From assembly GCF_018687715.1 (NCBI RefSeq), contig NC_056765.1:19534394-19598393 (forward strand): DNA of 64,000 bases, given 5' to 3'. Source of the DNA: Carya illinoinensis (taxonomy: Eukaryota > Streptophyta > Magnoliopsida > Fagales > Juglandaceae). Positions 1 through 12,617 of the stretch are shown here, piece after piece. The translations under genes were made by a program, and so were the position numbers. The notes under the pieces were generated by a model, which worked only from the letters and a program-made list of their open reading frames with translations, did not search any database and had not been told where the DNA came from. The stretch's first letter is position 1; the number at the start of each line of letters is the position of its first letter.

Positions 1-439
1 GCTTGCCAAGCTCAGCAAGTGTTTTATGTAAAAGACGTGAGTGTGCCGGGTAGTTGGTATATGGTCCATAAGATAACGAATATAAATGTATACAACATCC
101 CTTTAGTATCAGCAACTGAGGAGGCGGATGATGGTGCCGATTCTGGTGAGGATGACGCTTTATAGGAGGATGAAAACATTGCCACAAACGTGTCGTATGC
201 CCAATGCAGTGACCCAGACTTGATGAATCCGTTGAACAGGGTAGATGAAGAACCATTGCTGCTTGACCCTTCGATCATGCTAGAACAGCAACCCTCTGAA
301 CTACCTGACCACGAGGAATACGTCGAGGATGCCGTCGTTGATGATGAGCTGGGAGTTGATGATGCCTCCACTAATAGCGAGGACAACGAAGAAGACAGTA
401 TTGCAGTTGCCGATGATAGTACATCAGATTCAGATGATG
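1..439 (+). pseudogene. C-terminal exon of a TNP2-like CACTA transposase (DUF4216 region), partial
   Basis: Frame 1 from the first base reads through a DUF4216-like segment (AQQVFYVKDV...GSWYMVHKI...VYNIP at about residues 4-38), followed by a long acidic tail rich in Asp, Glu and Ser, as is usual at the end of TNP2/TNPD transposases. TAG at 163-165 interrupts the frame, and reading continues in the same frame to a good splice donor, GATG|GTATGT, at 439/440. The transposase binds subterminal repeats and cuts the element ends; the catalytic part lies outside the window. The in-frame stop suggests a dead copy. A Ser-rich frame on the opposite strand is a shadow. Confidence 0.82.
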
Positions 440-2469
440 GTATGTTTTTCATAATCATGTATTCATTTGGAATTTCGAAAATGTGGACTTCTTGTCATTA
501 TTTATTGTTAAAAGTCAGTGTTCTCACATTGTGTATGTTGACTTCAAGTTTAAGCTATATACATTAATAACACGATAATATAATGTAAAGAACCAAGGAT
601 AAGAAAATGCAAAGTTAATGATTGTCAGACTGATACCACTTTCTGAGCATTATGCAGGTTCCACATGTGGAGGTAAAGGACCAGAGTTGGGTTAATGGGG
701 TCATGATGACAAACTTGGTGTAAGTTCTCATCTATGCTCATGATAGTGCTATTTTGAGTATTGTTTCAATGCACAATAGAATGTTCATACTACTATATAT
801 ATGTTTAGGGCAGTGTTTGGAACATGGCTGGTAATTGCAGTGTGGTCATATTTTGAATAACCATATACTACTATCCTAGGTTTGGGATAGCTCAAAACGT
901 TATGATTGCATTAGATGGGATTTGAGTATGAGTTTAGTCTCACATATAACTCATGAACATAGAACAGTATAAATGCCATCAATAACAACTACTATTGATC
1001 AAACAATGGATGGAAACAGTTTGAGATTGAGTCAAATGGTGATAAACTTCTTATAGTTGCAGCAACATAGGCTTACATGGGTGGGTGTATGCAGCACCAA
1101 ATTTGGAGACTGAAATCTTTTTTTTTTTTTAAATTATTTAGATGATAAAACGTAGTACAGACTCGATCTCACATGCTGTGTAGCTGTGCATGTGAGTGGT
1201 TTATATTTCAGTTGGCGCCATGTAGTGAGATATACATTGGTGTCATGGTAGGTCCCTCAGCAAATAAGTAAGGATCAAGCATGACATAAACCACATATAT
1301 GAAGCTTAATTCATATACAAAAAGACAATTCACCATCCAGTATAGGAATGTATAACAAGATCTGGGCATACTTTTTTACTGCATCCAGTGTTCATCTTTA
1401 CCCACACAGTTAATGGAAATCTTCAAAAATGGTCCCTATAATATGTGGTTTATGGACAACATTAAAATATGAACTTTTGAATAATATTATACTATAGAAC
1501 GAGCATATATCCAAAGCAAAATATAAGAGATACATGAATTAAGAAATGATTGAACAATATATACTTTAATATGCAGATGAAGCTACTTGGTGGCAGCCAC
1601 ATGCCTCAACGAAGGTGGTTTCCAGTTGGGTATTTACTATGAAATACCCAGGGTGTGATTGTTTTCTCAATTATTAAGGGAAAACTTATGAGCATGTCTT
1701 AGTAAGGAATGGTTGTATTAAAGGGGTACTGCTGATTATATATGCAACTAGCAAGACTTTGAGATTTCTATTGACTATTATAAGTTAAACTTCCATACAG
1801 TATTGATGTGTTTCTTATATAATTAAGATGGTTTGACAGGTCAAAAGGAGTACAAGAACACATAAACTCGTTAGCCCCAGGTGACTACCTTATCCTTCTA
1901 CATGCATGCCTCCTATAAATGCCACAAATTAAAGGCCAAGTGATCAGTAAATTTGAAAAACATTTAAACGATCTATTTAGGGTATATGAATTAACAATAC
2001 AGGGGTGATGACAATCAAATCAATGAAAACTGAAAAAATGGGCTAATCAACATTGGCTATAAATCAATGATTATATGTAATTTATTATACTTCTATGCTC
2101 AATTAGCTTCATTACCCACACAGTCTAATTTATAGCATATTATGATATAAGGAGAGCTGATAGTGTTTTTAAGATTGAGTCAATATTAATGATGGATATA
2201 TCGATATTGGAGTTGAGCAATGTAGTTGCAAAACCAGTCTATGGGTCATTTCCAACAATTGTATGAGAACTTAAGTTTTATGCTAGCATTCAAACATATG
2301 AATATAGACTCAATTCTTTCAATCAAGTGTGATAAGAAAAATTATAAGCATAGCATGCTGAAAACTGAATACCATATTTCAACTTCTGATAATTGTAAGA
2401 GCACCAGCAACCCATTCCCTATAATCAATTATAAGATGTATTTTAGGGTTCAATATATACATATTTAAG
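440..2469. other. Non-coding CACTA interior (intron and spacer)
   Basis: AT-rich sequence after the splice donor of the TNP2-like exon. I see no ORF with protein similarity, no RNA gene and no terminal repeats. The segment around 830-1100 reads like ordinary intron or 3' flank. Confidence 0.6.
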
Positions 2470-3340
2470 TTAGGCATATGGGAGCTGAATGGAATTGACT
2501 CAATTACAGTTACACTTCCCAAATTTGGAGAGCAATTGTAAGGCAATCCAAAATCATTCAGCTTATTGTATTGAAATAACTTAAATTCTAATAGTATATA
2601 AAGACAGAATTTAAAGTGAAGTGAGAGAAACAAATAATAATAAAGATGGTTTCAAATATTGGTGATTCATAGAAACCATAAAGGGTAATAATAGAATAGA
2701 TATAGTCTAATCTTGAAAGGTGAATAAAGAGTAAAAAAAAAATTCTTCATAATATTGGTGGTAGCAAATGCAATGGGAGCTGCATGAAATTCCCAGCAAT
2801 GCGAGGCCCATTCATCCATAATTTGGGGAGCAATATGGGTATCAGTTTCACAATAAATGATGATATTTGTATTGAGAATATCATCATTTTTTAATAGTAT
2901 ATAAAGAAAGAATATAAAGTGAAGTGAGAGAAACAAATAATAATGAAAGAGGATAAAAAATATGATGATTAGTAGAATAGATAGAGAATAAAAAGTGGGA
3001 TACATCTTGAAAGGTAAATAAACAATATAGTTGCATATACTCAAAATTTGAAGAGATGCAACATGGGAGATGCATGGCATTCCCAATGAATACAGTGCCA
3101 AGAAAGAATTTGGAGAGCACTTGTGGTAGAAATTGAAATTATCGAATTAGTTCTTTCAAATAATCCATATGTTAATAGTGAATAAAGAAAGAATATAACG
3201 TGACATTGAGAGAACCAATTCAGAACTAAAGAGGAACGTATTGATGAATTTAGAATGGATCATAAAGAAATCAGACCAGGATATATATCGCTGCTGAAAG
3301 GTTGATAAATTGCTGTATAAAAAAATAAAAAAAATAAAAA
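2470..3340 (+). repeat. Three diverged tandem units of about 290 bp
   Basis: Units start near 2470, 2765 and 3058. Each has, in order: an ATGGGAG(A/C)TG...ATT motif, an AATTTGG(A/G)GAGCA motif, a TATATAAAGA(A/C)AGAAT-type stretch (2599, 2900; GTGAATAAAGAAAGAAT at 3178), a GTGA..TGAGAGAA(A/C)CAA motif, and a closing CTTGAAAGGT(G/T)(A/G)ATAAA block (2713, 3006; CTGAAAGGTTGATAAA at 3294). Many substitutions and small indels separate the units, so the array is old. Small ORFs here are not conserved between units and are not genes. Confidence 0.7.
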
Positions 3341-4085
3341 AAAAGTCAATGAAATGATAAAATTTAGTTAAATTTTAGCTACCATTAAAATAAGGAGAAA
3401 CTGTGAGCGGGAAGTAGAACATCTTTCACGCGGGCAAAGTAAGCCTAAAAATTAACACAGGTTAGGCAAGAGAGAGAATATTATGTTTTCAAATCTGAAG
3501 GCTGAATAAAGAAATTGAGTAACTATACCATAGATTCTTAACATTGGTTAGGTTAAGGAGAACGTAAATATCATCCCACAGATACACAATCAGAGTGAAA
3601 GGTCCAACTTTTAGTAGAGTGGAGGGAAAGTGGGACAGAAAGGAGGTGATCTGGAAGGTTCCCTTAGAGGAAGACAAGCTATTCAAGCACTCCAACGTGG
3701 GCTGTAACAAAGATCTAGGAATACACACCAAATTAGTAATCCAACTTTCTAGCTTTGCAAATTCCCTCTCTTACTCTGACTCTCTATTTGAAAACTGGAT
3801 TTCTTGAGGCAAGTTAATGAAATATGATAGCAATTTTTTTAAGAAGGCAGGTTCTTCATATAGTAATCGGAACACCAAATTTTTCATTATAGTTTGTGTG
3901 CCATTGTGGCTGGGGAAAAAACAACCTTTGCTTGTAACAATGGAGTAGAAATTTGGTGTACAGCATGAATCAAGCATGACCACACATCGATGCTCCAACA
4001 TGCAAGCACAGTTTGCTTTTTTTTTTTTTTTTTTGGTTTAAAAGGCCTACATGTTTCTTACCTCGTGGGAGGTAAAAAGGTTGAA
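3341..4085. other. CACTA interior without recognised gene
   Basis: Holds short A/T runs (T-run 4018-4035). The small ORFs on both strands have no recognisable domain. Confidence 0.5.
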
Positions 4086-5527
4086 GCTTTTTATTACCTA
4101 CTCACCCATGCAAATCAGGAAGAAGGTATCAGCCTTAAATTTAAGTGCTTAGCAGCTTAGTGAAAGACTTGGAAGTAGAAAGTCTGTCACTACCAGTAGG
4201 TGGTTTAAAGTACATTTTTTTTTTTTTTTTGTGGCAGTCTAAAGGGGAAAAGGTTGGAATATTTTGACATTTGGTTAAAAATTGGGCATGAATAAAACCA
4301 TGTTGGAAGTTCTAAAACCGTTAATAATAAATGTACATTACTTAAAAAAATTTTTAATAAATGTACATCATGACTGAGTATTTTTCACGCTTCACAATCA
4401 TTAGCTAAAGCAATGAGACACGTAGAGTTTATGGTAAGGGGTTTTACATTTAAAAAATGCTTGCCTGCTTTGTTAATTCAGCTGTTGGGTTATTCATACT
4501 TGTGTATGAATACAGCATACAGGAAAGTCTGATGCATTTTCCCTTCATTGTCATAAGCTTCAGCACATATATTGCACACATATATTGCCCAAAATGTGAG
4601 ATGGGTAAGAGGCTTTTTATTACCTACTCACCCATGCAAATCAATGATTAAGGTATCAGCTACTTGTTTAAGTGACTAGCAGCAACGTTGGAGACTTGGA
4701 AGTAGAAAGTGAGTCACTACCAGTAGGTGTTTTAACTTTATATTTTCTTGTGGCAGTCTAAAGGGGAAAAGGTTGGAATATTGAGACATTTGGTCTCAAA
4801 CTGGGCATGAATAAAACCATGCTGGAAGTTATTCTACCAATAAGAATAAATGTTGCAATGTTTGAGTATTTTCACGTTTCACAATCAGAAATTTAGCAAT
4901 GATCTTGTAGAGTTTATGGTAAGGGATTTGACAATAAACCAAATAGCTTCCCTGTGACGCCCCCAAATTCCGTTTGGGATCGGACGGACATTTGAAGCGT
5001 CGAGACATGCAACACAAGGTTACCTTCTCCCGTTCATGACATATAGGATGCAATGTTCCTAATATGCATCTAACAATATGCAATATTCATAGCGGATAAA
5101 TTTTTTCTTTAGCAATACCATGCACCAAATTGAAAATATCCCAAATGCTTAAAACATACTTCATGCATAAAAATCCATTGAACAACTAAGATCACAACAC
5201 TAGTCCAAAATGGTTATGATCCAAAAATTACTAGAGATGCAACTCCATCGTACAAGTAGTAATTTACGTTAACTATTATATTAACATTGATGTCGCACCG
5301 TCGCTTAGTTAACTGTGTCTAGTTGGTCAGCTCTTGATCCCCTTTCAGGTCCTGTAACAAGATCTACCATTCGGGAGGAATGGTAGTTGGGACTACTACA
5401 GTGAGATTTGATTACAAATCTCAGTAAGTTAACAAAAACTTCCACACAGGCTAATGATGTATAGATGACAGTAAAAGCATGAATGTATAATCAAATTCAT
5501 AAGTAATTAAAGTATAACTTGACGTAC

Positions 5528-6240
5528 AACATAGCATAATTGACATAACTTAAATTGAAACGTGAACTAAACTTGACTTGACATGAACTTGATCTGAAAC
5601 TTGTCTTAACATGAACTTGTTCTGAAACTTGACTTAACATGAAAAATACATACTCCACAGTTGTTGTGGCCCCATGTACATAGCATAATTGACATAACTT
5701 AAATTGAAACGTGAACTGAACTTGACTTGACATGAACTTGATCTGAAACTTGACTTATCATGAACTTGTTCTGAAACTTGACTTAACATGAAAAATACAT
5801 ACTCCACAGTTGTTGTGGCCCCATGTATTCTACGTGTAAATACATACTCCACAGTTGTTGTGGCCCCATGTATTCTACACATCACAATGCAGTTAAATAC
5901 ATACTTCACAGTTGTTGTGACCCCATGTATTCTATACATCACAATGCAGTTAAATACATACTCCACAATTGTTGTGGCCCCATGTATTTTACGTGTAAAT
6001 ATATACTCCAAGTTGTTGTGGCCCCATGTATTCTACACGTCACAATGCAGTTAAATACATACTCCACAGTTGTTGTGGCCCCATGTATTCTACGCGTCAC
6101 AATGCAGTTACATACATACTCCACAGTTGTTGTCGCCCCATATATTCTACGTGTCACAATTGCTGTGTCTCACGTAGTGTATGCGTCACAATTGCTGTGA
6201 CCCCATACTTCTTGTGCCACAGTTGTTGTGGACCCCACGA
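5528..6240 (+). repeat. Minisatellite inside the LTR-like insertion
   Basis: A nearly exact ~150-bp duplication (5528-5680 and 5680-5826: GCATAATTGACATAACTT...) is followed by about eight further units built on ATACATACTCCACAGTTGTTG then TGGCCCCATGTATTCTAC, with or without a CACAATGCAGTTA spacer (units of about 38 and 55-59 bp). Each core CCACAGTTGTTGTGG has complementary CCACA/TGTGG arms. The overlapping ORFs on both strands just read the repeat. Confidence 0.85.
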
Positions 6241-6487
6241 AACTGAATGTAAATCAAGATGAAACATGATTGGAATACGAAAGGACTGAAGCCCTGACAT
6301 AACATAACGTGACTTGAACATAACTTGAAAGACATGACCAACTTGAGATAGAAACATTTCGTAACATGACATATAATAGACAACATATTTAATATGACAT
6401 ACTTGTAACAGTGAATATTACATGACTTGACATACATGTAATAGATGGCCTACTTAACATGACGTACTTGTAATGTATAGCAATATA

Positions 6488-6605
6488 TGACAGAATATAT
6501 TATGTAACAGTTTTCATATACATGACAGAATATATTATGTAATAGTTTTCATATACATGACAGAATATATTATGTAACAGTTTTCATATACATGACAAAA
6601 TATAT
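6488..6605 (+). repeat. 35-bp tandem repeat, about 3.4 copies
   Basis: The unit GACAGAATATATTATGTAAC plus AGTTTTCATATACAT recurs head to tail with one or two substitutions per copy. Confidence 0.85.
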
Positions 6606-7924
6606 TATATAACAGATAAAAATCGATAACAGAATAAATTCTATGTAATAGACAATTATGTGATAACTTGGCATGGCATGACATATATGATAACACACAT
6701 ATATATACACTGTAGTTCTTTTACTTAGCACACATACATAATAGACTGTTAGTAAGTTAAAAGCTAACTTACCTCGATTTCCGCATTTCTTATAAAACCT
6801 TAAGCGATCACGAAGAACTGTAATTAGTGATTCTAAAAGTTAGCATAAATCACTAATAAATTGAAATATGGAAACTACTAACTTAAAGAGTAAAATTTTC
6901 ATTTTACTCTCTGCATGTAGGAAAACGACCATTTAACCCATAACTTAAGGATTTTGTATACTAATTCCAAAAGTCACCAAAATTTACATGCTTCATGTAA
7001 ATTTTATCCTCAACTCAAATATTAATTTAGAAACATTTAAAACTAATCACAACTATTAAAACTCCATAGGGCCGAAATTCTCATATGCTATTTCCATTGA
7101 TTTTTGTTTCTAACTTGTTTTGATTAACCTTTTGATCTATGACTTATAAAGATGTGATCTTCAAACCAAACCATCACATGGTTTAAAAAGATGTCCTAAA
7201 ACATATATAAGTTTCTAATTTAAGATCACATGGTTAAACATTAACCAAAACATAAATTGAGCCAATAACATCCATACTTTGGCCTATCCGAATATCTCTT
7301 TACATAAAATTTCATATCTTTGAAAATAACACCAAATATCTTCAAAATAATAATATAACATGTATATAAGATGCTTAGGATCCTCCAATAAAATTATCAA
7401 AGTCAATGGAATAGGTTTAGAGCACCAAAGAGTTAAACTACCTCAAAACAGAAACTGTTTTTCCTCTTCCAGTTTCTAAGTTTCTAAATCTAAGAAAATA
7501 CTTCATCAGAACCTTTAATCATGCAAAAATCCTCAACCAATAATCATATACACATGTTAACAATACTCCATAAAAATTTTGGACCAATATCTATCCATTA
7601 GCTTGGTCAAAAACTCCAAACTATAACATATTCTCTAGTTTATCTCCCATAATGACCTTTCTATATTTTAGACAATATTTGACTGACCAAATGATCTTCA
7701 AATGGTACAATAAGATATCCACATAAACTAGACTCAAAATGGAACAACGTATATGAAGGAGACTTTATGATAAAACACTTACAAAAGCTTCGAAATGGGT
7801 GTGCAAAAGAACTCCTAAAAGCTGTCCGAGAGAGAGTGTTTGGTATTCTTTTAATGGAAAGTGTAAATGAAGATAATTTCGTGGGGGTGGCTGGAGATAC
7901 TTATGGATGAGATATGGAAGAGAT

Positions 7925-8210
7925 GAGGCTAGAGTGAGAGTTGAGTGTAGGTCTCTCTTATCCGAAGTGAGAGTTAAGTGTAGGTCTCTCCTACCCGGAG
8001 TAAGAGTTAAGTGTAGGACTCTCTTATCCAATAATATCTACAAAAATCAACTCAAGATATTTTTACCCAATAATATCCACGAAATTAGCTTAAAATATTT
8101 TTATCTAATAATATCCACAAAATTAGTTTAAGATATTTTTATCCAATAATATTCACAAAAATTAGCTCAAGATATTTTTATCCAAAAATATCTACAGTTT
8201 TGAACAGACT
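7925..8210 (+). repeat. Two short tandem arrays (36 bp and ~40 bp)
   Basis: From 7929 a GAGAGTT(G/A)AGTGTAGG(T/A)CTCTC unit of about 36 bp occurs three times. From about 8030 a unit like ATATTTTTATCCAATAATAT followed by C(C/T)ACAAAA occurs about four times. Confidence 0.75.
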
Positions 8211-8628
8211 TTTCGTCCGAAAATATGAAAAAGTGTTATTGCGCCATAAGACCTTAAATGACCCTCCGAGTTTAATGACACAAACCATAATATATTTTGA
8301 CACTTCTAACTATCTCCAATAATCAAAAACATACTTCTGATACCATAATGAGTAATAACACTAACTATGTAGTTAGACTAAAACCTATATGATTAATGGA
8401 TTCGTGAAAATTTATAGAGTCTTCACGAGGTTCCTAAAGTCAATAGAAATTCCACAATTGAATTTCTAGCGGGCTGTTACATTCCCTGCTTTGTTAATTC
8501 AGCTGTAACATAGTCTCAATTACTTGTGATTGAATACAGAATATACACAGTCTGATACATTTTTCATTCATTGTCATAAGGTTCAGCACATATATTGCAC
8601 ACATATATCGACTATGGTGACATGGGTA

Positions 8629-10881
8629 AGAGGACGATGGCGCGGATCAGGTGGAATACATAGAGCAGGAAGCATACGTGTCCAACAACGTCCACTTTTG
8701 AGTGATATACAAGATAGGGAACACGAAGTACATTCGGACGATTCAACTTAACCACCAAATGTTGGTGGTGATGAGACAGTGAAAGCTATAGCAAATGAGG
8801 CTGAAAGGGTTGTGAGCACTGAACGTAAGTTGACAGATTCGAGCTAAGTAATTTCATAATAGTAGATTTTAAATTCCGCTTATTATCTTTTGTCATGAGA
8901 GACCTCATAGAGATAATATTTTGCAATTTCAGATAATGAAGATTTGCCAACTCGAAAACGTGGTCGGGGACCAGCAAAAGACACGATTTTTGAACGCGTT
9001 CGGAAATTTGGGAAAATACCTCTGAATATTAAGGATGGACAAAGAGGTCCATCTTGTGAGAATTACAACATATTTTCTGGACGAGTGACATCGATTGTTA
9101 GACTTCATGCAAACATGCGCTACGCAAGTTGGAAACAAGTATCTAAATAGGAGAAAGAGGAGTTAATTGACCGTGTTCGAGTATACAAGTTTTATTATTC
9201 TATTTTGTCAGATTGGTTTTTAGTAAAACTCTTATTGTTGCATGATATTTCACTAATGCATTGTTTCATAGGCTGACTTTAATTAGATTGGACACAAAGT
9301 TCCCATCGTGAGTGTGTGACAAATGCTCTCCATCGAAAATACAATGCATTCCACTACCTACTACGCAAGCAATACTTGGGCTATTCATCACATAAAGCGG
9401 CACTTTCTGGCGGGACAACCTGGGTGGAGAAGCCCGTTTGGGAATACTTATGTGGATTGTGGTCGGGTGAACCATTCAAGGTAAATATTAATTAGTAGTA
9501 CGTTATTTCTTTGTTAGTTGAAATAATGGTTTAATACTCATTTTTTAAAGCTAATGCAGTAGGCAGAATTGTATAGATAAGATGAAGTAATGACTCAATC
9601 TTCAAAAATGCTCTATTTGCTAGTAATGTATCTAAAGTTGTTTCTCTGTTAAAAGCTCAATTCATAGAGGAATGTTGTATTACTAGAACAGCAGTAGGGC
9701 TTATTAGCAAATAGAGGCATGAAGTAATGTTAGAAAATTTAATTGTTAATGGTAAATATTAATGTATATAAATTTCTTTCTTTGTAATTCAACAAAGTGT
9801 ACATAGTCTGTTTTTATTACTAGAACAACAGTAGGGATCATGTGATAGAATGCTGAACTGATAACCATGGGCTTACATTTATTTGTTCAAGGTAAATAAT
9901 AATGTATAACAAGTTCAGGCTTTGTTACAACATAATGGTTATCAGTTTGATTTTATAGAACAGCAATGGATCTTGATTTTAACGACTACATAGAGCAATG
10001 TATGAAAATTACTCTGTTTACTATACAACTTCTTGTCTATTTAAGTACCACTTCTAGTTAAACCACAATGGTTATCATTTTTTATTAACATGACAGCAGT
10101 AGGGATAAATTTATAGCATGATGATTTAAACATAACAGTGAAAATTCCTGGAAATTGCAGAAAATGTCAAAGAGAAATAGCACAAATAGGAAAAAATAGC
10201 GAATCAACCATACAAGTGGGCGAAAGCCTTTCGTTAGGATTATGGAGGAAACGGTAAGTTGTAGCTATTATCTTGCTTCAATTTCAAAGAGTTCTTTCTT
10301 GCCTATTTGATTGCAGTACCTAATAAAGTCACCTTTGATGATAAAGAATGAACAAGCCCCGAACTTGGTAGCTTTTTACAAAGAAGTGCATTGGTAAAAA
10401 AAAAGGTAGATTTATCACCAACACTACAGAACAAAATTATGTAAGTTTCCAAATCTCAAGCAGTATTTAATTTAAAACTTCTTAAATATTATATAATGGT
10501 GTGCATTATCTATGGATGTAGAATCTGATGCTTGAGCGGCTGAATGAGACTGAGTTAGATGGGAACATGGATGAAACAGCTAATGCAGTGTTTAAGGAGG
10601 TTTTAGGATATCGACCAGGTTATGCAACGGGTCTAGGCCACTCTATTATACCTGAACCATCTCCTTCATTGCTCAACAATAGGGATTATCAACTCGTTGT
10701 TGAGGAGAACGAGAAGAACAAGAATGAAGCAAATTTGTACAAGAACTAGTTAGAAGCACTGAGATCTAATTTACTGGAATTCAAGAACCAATTTAAAGAC
10801 TATGAGAAAGTGATGAACACTCAGATGTCTCGTTATGAGTCTCGGAGGGAGTCTCAGCACGAGACTCCCATTGATGCCTAG
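8629..10881 (+). pseudogene. Transposase_24 (TNPA/Ptta-like) gene of the CACTA element, decayed
   Basis: Exons can be followed by GT-AG sites: about 8629-8824, 8933-9180, 9272-9480, 10161-10253, 10317 to about 10404, and 10522-10881. The second exon gives the hallmark stretch RGRGPAK...FGKIPLNI.DGQRGP with SWKQVSK. The third gives ALHRKYN...LLRKQY, and the fourth KMSKRN..NRKK...SGRKPF, all typical of plant Transposase_24 proteins. The last exon is a charged, Glu/Asn/Lys-rich coiled-coil-like tail. Stops (one near 8749, TAG at 9148-9150, TAG in exon 4) and a frame change early in exon 3 show decay. In intact elements this DNA-binding partner helps TNP2-type transposases bind subterminal repeats. 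Confidence 0.85.
9481..10160 (+). repeat. Degenerate ~130-bp tandem repeats filling the third intron
   Basis: The motif ATTACTAGAACAGCAGTAGGG (or a close variant) occurs near 9686, 9816, 9950 and 10085. GGTAAATA(T/A)TAAT occurs near 9480, 9750 and 9890, and AATGGTTATCA-like words near 9940 and 10068. The intron therefore grew by repeat amplification. Confidence 0.65.
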
Positions 10882-12617
10882 CCATCGCTAGTTTTCCAAA
10901 ATCATCCCAGCTTTTGAAATGTTTTTTGAACTGATTTTGAGGGTTGGTCAGACAGTAGATGGGGATGATTGTGGTGAGTTCCAACTTTTGTTGAGCAAAT
11001 TAGGATGTGGCTTGGTTGGAAGTGATAGGAAAGTCATACCAAACATGCATATTGATAGGTGCATAATACATCCCTTTAATAACTTGGTCCGTTTTTATTT
11101 CTTACATAGTTTATTGGTAGCAGCTTTATGTCCTTAGTGTGCAAGTGGTAGAGCCAGAGCAGTTATTTATTAGCTAGCTTAAAAGGTGGGGTTTGTTTTT
11201 GGGACTTTAAGATAGCATATTTTGTTGGAAATATTTTTTGGCATTGGATACCTAACTAGGAATCATTAAATGAGTTGCAGAAAATGGTAATATAGGTGGA
11301 TAGTTACTGAGTGATTAAAGCTACTTCTTGCTGTAATATCATGTAGGAATTTCTGTGGAAACTTTATTAATACCATGATAGCAATGCTTTAGATAACATG
11401 ATATTTTTATGCAGCATTGTTTGACTCAATTAGCAAAGGGACTGAAAGGGACTACTGCTAGAGACAAAGGACTGCTGCATGCCTGAATATTTTCCAGAAA
11501 TGTTCAAATACTTGCTTTTTGAGCCAAGACCACACCTGCTTTTGTCCAGTAACTTATCAAAGTATAAGTCAATCTAGCTTGAATCTAGATGTATGAACTG
11601 CTTTCGAAAGTTGCCTAACTGTTGGAAATTTCTGTTTTAGGATGATATTTATATGGCTGATAGATCAGCTCTATATGGTTTATGTGGATCATGTTTAATG
11701 ATAGCATAAGTAATATATAAAATGTGTGCATATGGAAGTACTTTATGCAGAAATTTGGAGTTGATAGAGTTTATATTGCTTATCAGATTTTATGATGATG
11801 GCATTTATGCAGCAGTGTTTATACACAGATTTGTCATTACATTGTGTGAATTGATAACAGATCTTGGGTCTTTAATGGCCATCCATGCACATGCATACTG
11901 ATCATTATGTGCATGGAATTTGGCTAATATGTAAAGAGAAATAATAATATTGACTATAATGCAACCAAAATATAGATATATACATAAATAGGATCGAGCA
12001 GGAGCGTTCTATACACGTCCAATGTTATAAGCCGCCCCACTGCAAGATGGAATAAATTTACAACAAATTTATGTATGTACTGGGCTAATGCTTGAATGTT
12101 ACTTCGTTCACTATAGTCACAAATCTCAAATTCCTACACCATCTAATTGTGGAAATTATTATACATTTCGGTCAATTTCCAGATTTTTTGTGATGTTGAT
12201 TTGTGGAAAGAGACTTTTAGTAGCAATATCGAATACTCAATAAACATCTTATGGTTAATGAGCCTATCGTTCAATTAATTTTGTGTTGAAGATGTATGTT
12301 TGCAGAAATAGATTTTTTTTAGCATAAAATAAACATGACAATAGCTTATTTTCAAAACAAGTTTTTGTTGAAAATACACATTAATTATTATGCTCCTTTG
12401 CAGACATTCTTGTTTAGTGACATAGTTGGATGGTCAATAAAATTATTTCCCACAAAAACTTAGTTCCAATAAAAAAAAAAATTTATGTTATCCATTGCGG
12501 TAATTGTATTTTAGTAGCGGTACCAAAATGTTAATAGAACCAATTTACAACAACTAATTCTCATTGCTAGCTGCTTGTTTTGATGATGACCTTTTGCGGG
12601 AATATAATTATATTGGC
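10882..12617. other. CACTA 3' non-coding region
   Basis: About 1.7 kb between the end of the Transposase_24 gene and the subterminal repeats. I see no domain-bearing ORF or RNA gene. Confidence 0.55.

Larger units (their letters stand above)
4953..8481. mobile_element. LTR-like insertion (probable long solo LTR), 3.53 kb, TSD TTCCC
   Basis: It begins TGTGACGCCCCCAAATTCC and ends GGGCTGTTACA, so it has TG...CA ends with a short imperfect inverted repeat. TTCCC at 4948-4952 is repeated at 8482-8486, a 5-bp target duplication. The flanks join the two halves of a duplicated CACTA segment, which proves the insertion. No RT, integrase, gag, PBS or internal copy of the ends is visible, so a solo LTR of a long-LTR gypsy element is the best reading; a non-autonomous LTR element is the alternative. 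It carries three tandem-repeat fields (5528-6240, 6488-6605, 7925-8210). The same TGTGACGCCC start occurs in the insertion at 42637. Confidence 0.8.
4086..8633 (+). repeat. Direct tandem duplication (~520-bp unit), second copy split by an LTR-like insertion
   Basis: Copy 1 is about 4086-4608; copy 2 is about 4609-4952 plus 8482-8633. Shared landmarks in order: TTTTTATTACCTACTCACCC (4088, 4614), GGAAGTAGAAAGT (4172, 4700), CAGTCTAAAGGGGAAAAGG (4235, 4754), GTAGAGTTTATGGTAAGG (4420, 4911), TGCTTTGTTAATTCAGCTGT (4467, 8487), CAGCACATATATTGCACACA (4561, 8584) and ATGGGTAAGAGG (4601, 8622). The unit is the upstream region of the Transposase_24 gene. Only copy 2 contains the 3.5-kb insertion, which supports duplication first and insertion later. 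Confidence 0.85.

Noticed and set aside
24..458. Ser-rich minus-strand ORF
   Set aside because: Shadow of the acidic tail of the TNP2-like transposase on the plus strand.
5634..6437. Several repetitive ORFs on both strands, and a CRISPR-like look of regular repeats
   Set aside because: They are the minisatellite read in different frames. Units are tandem without unique spacers, and the host is a plant.
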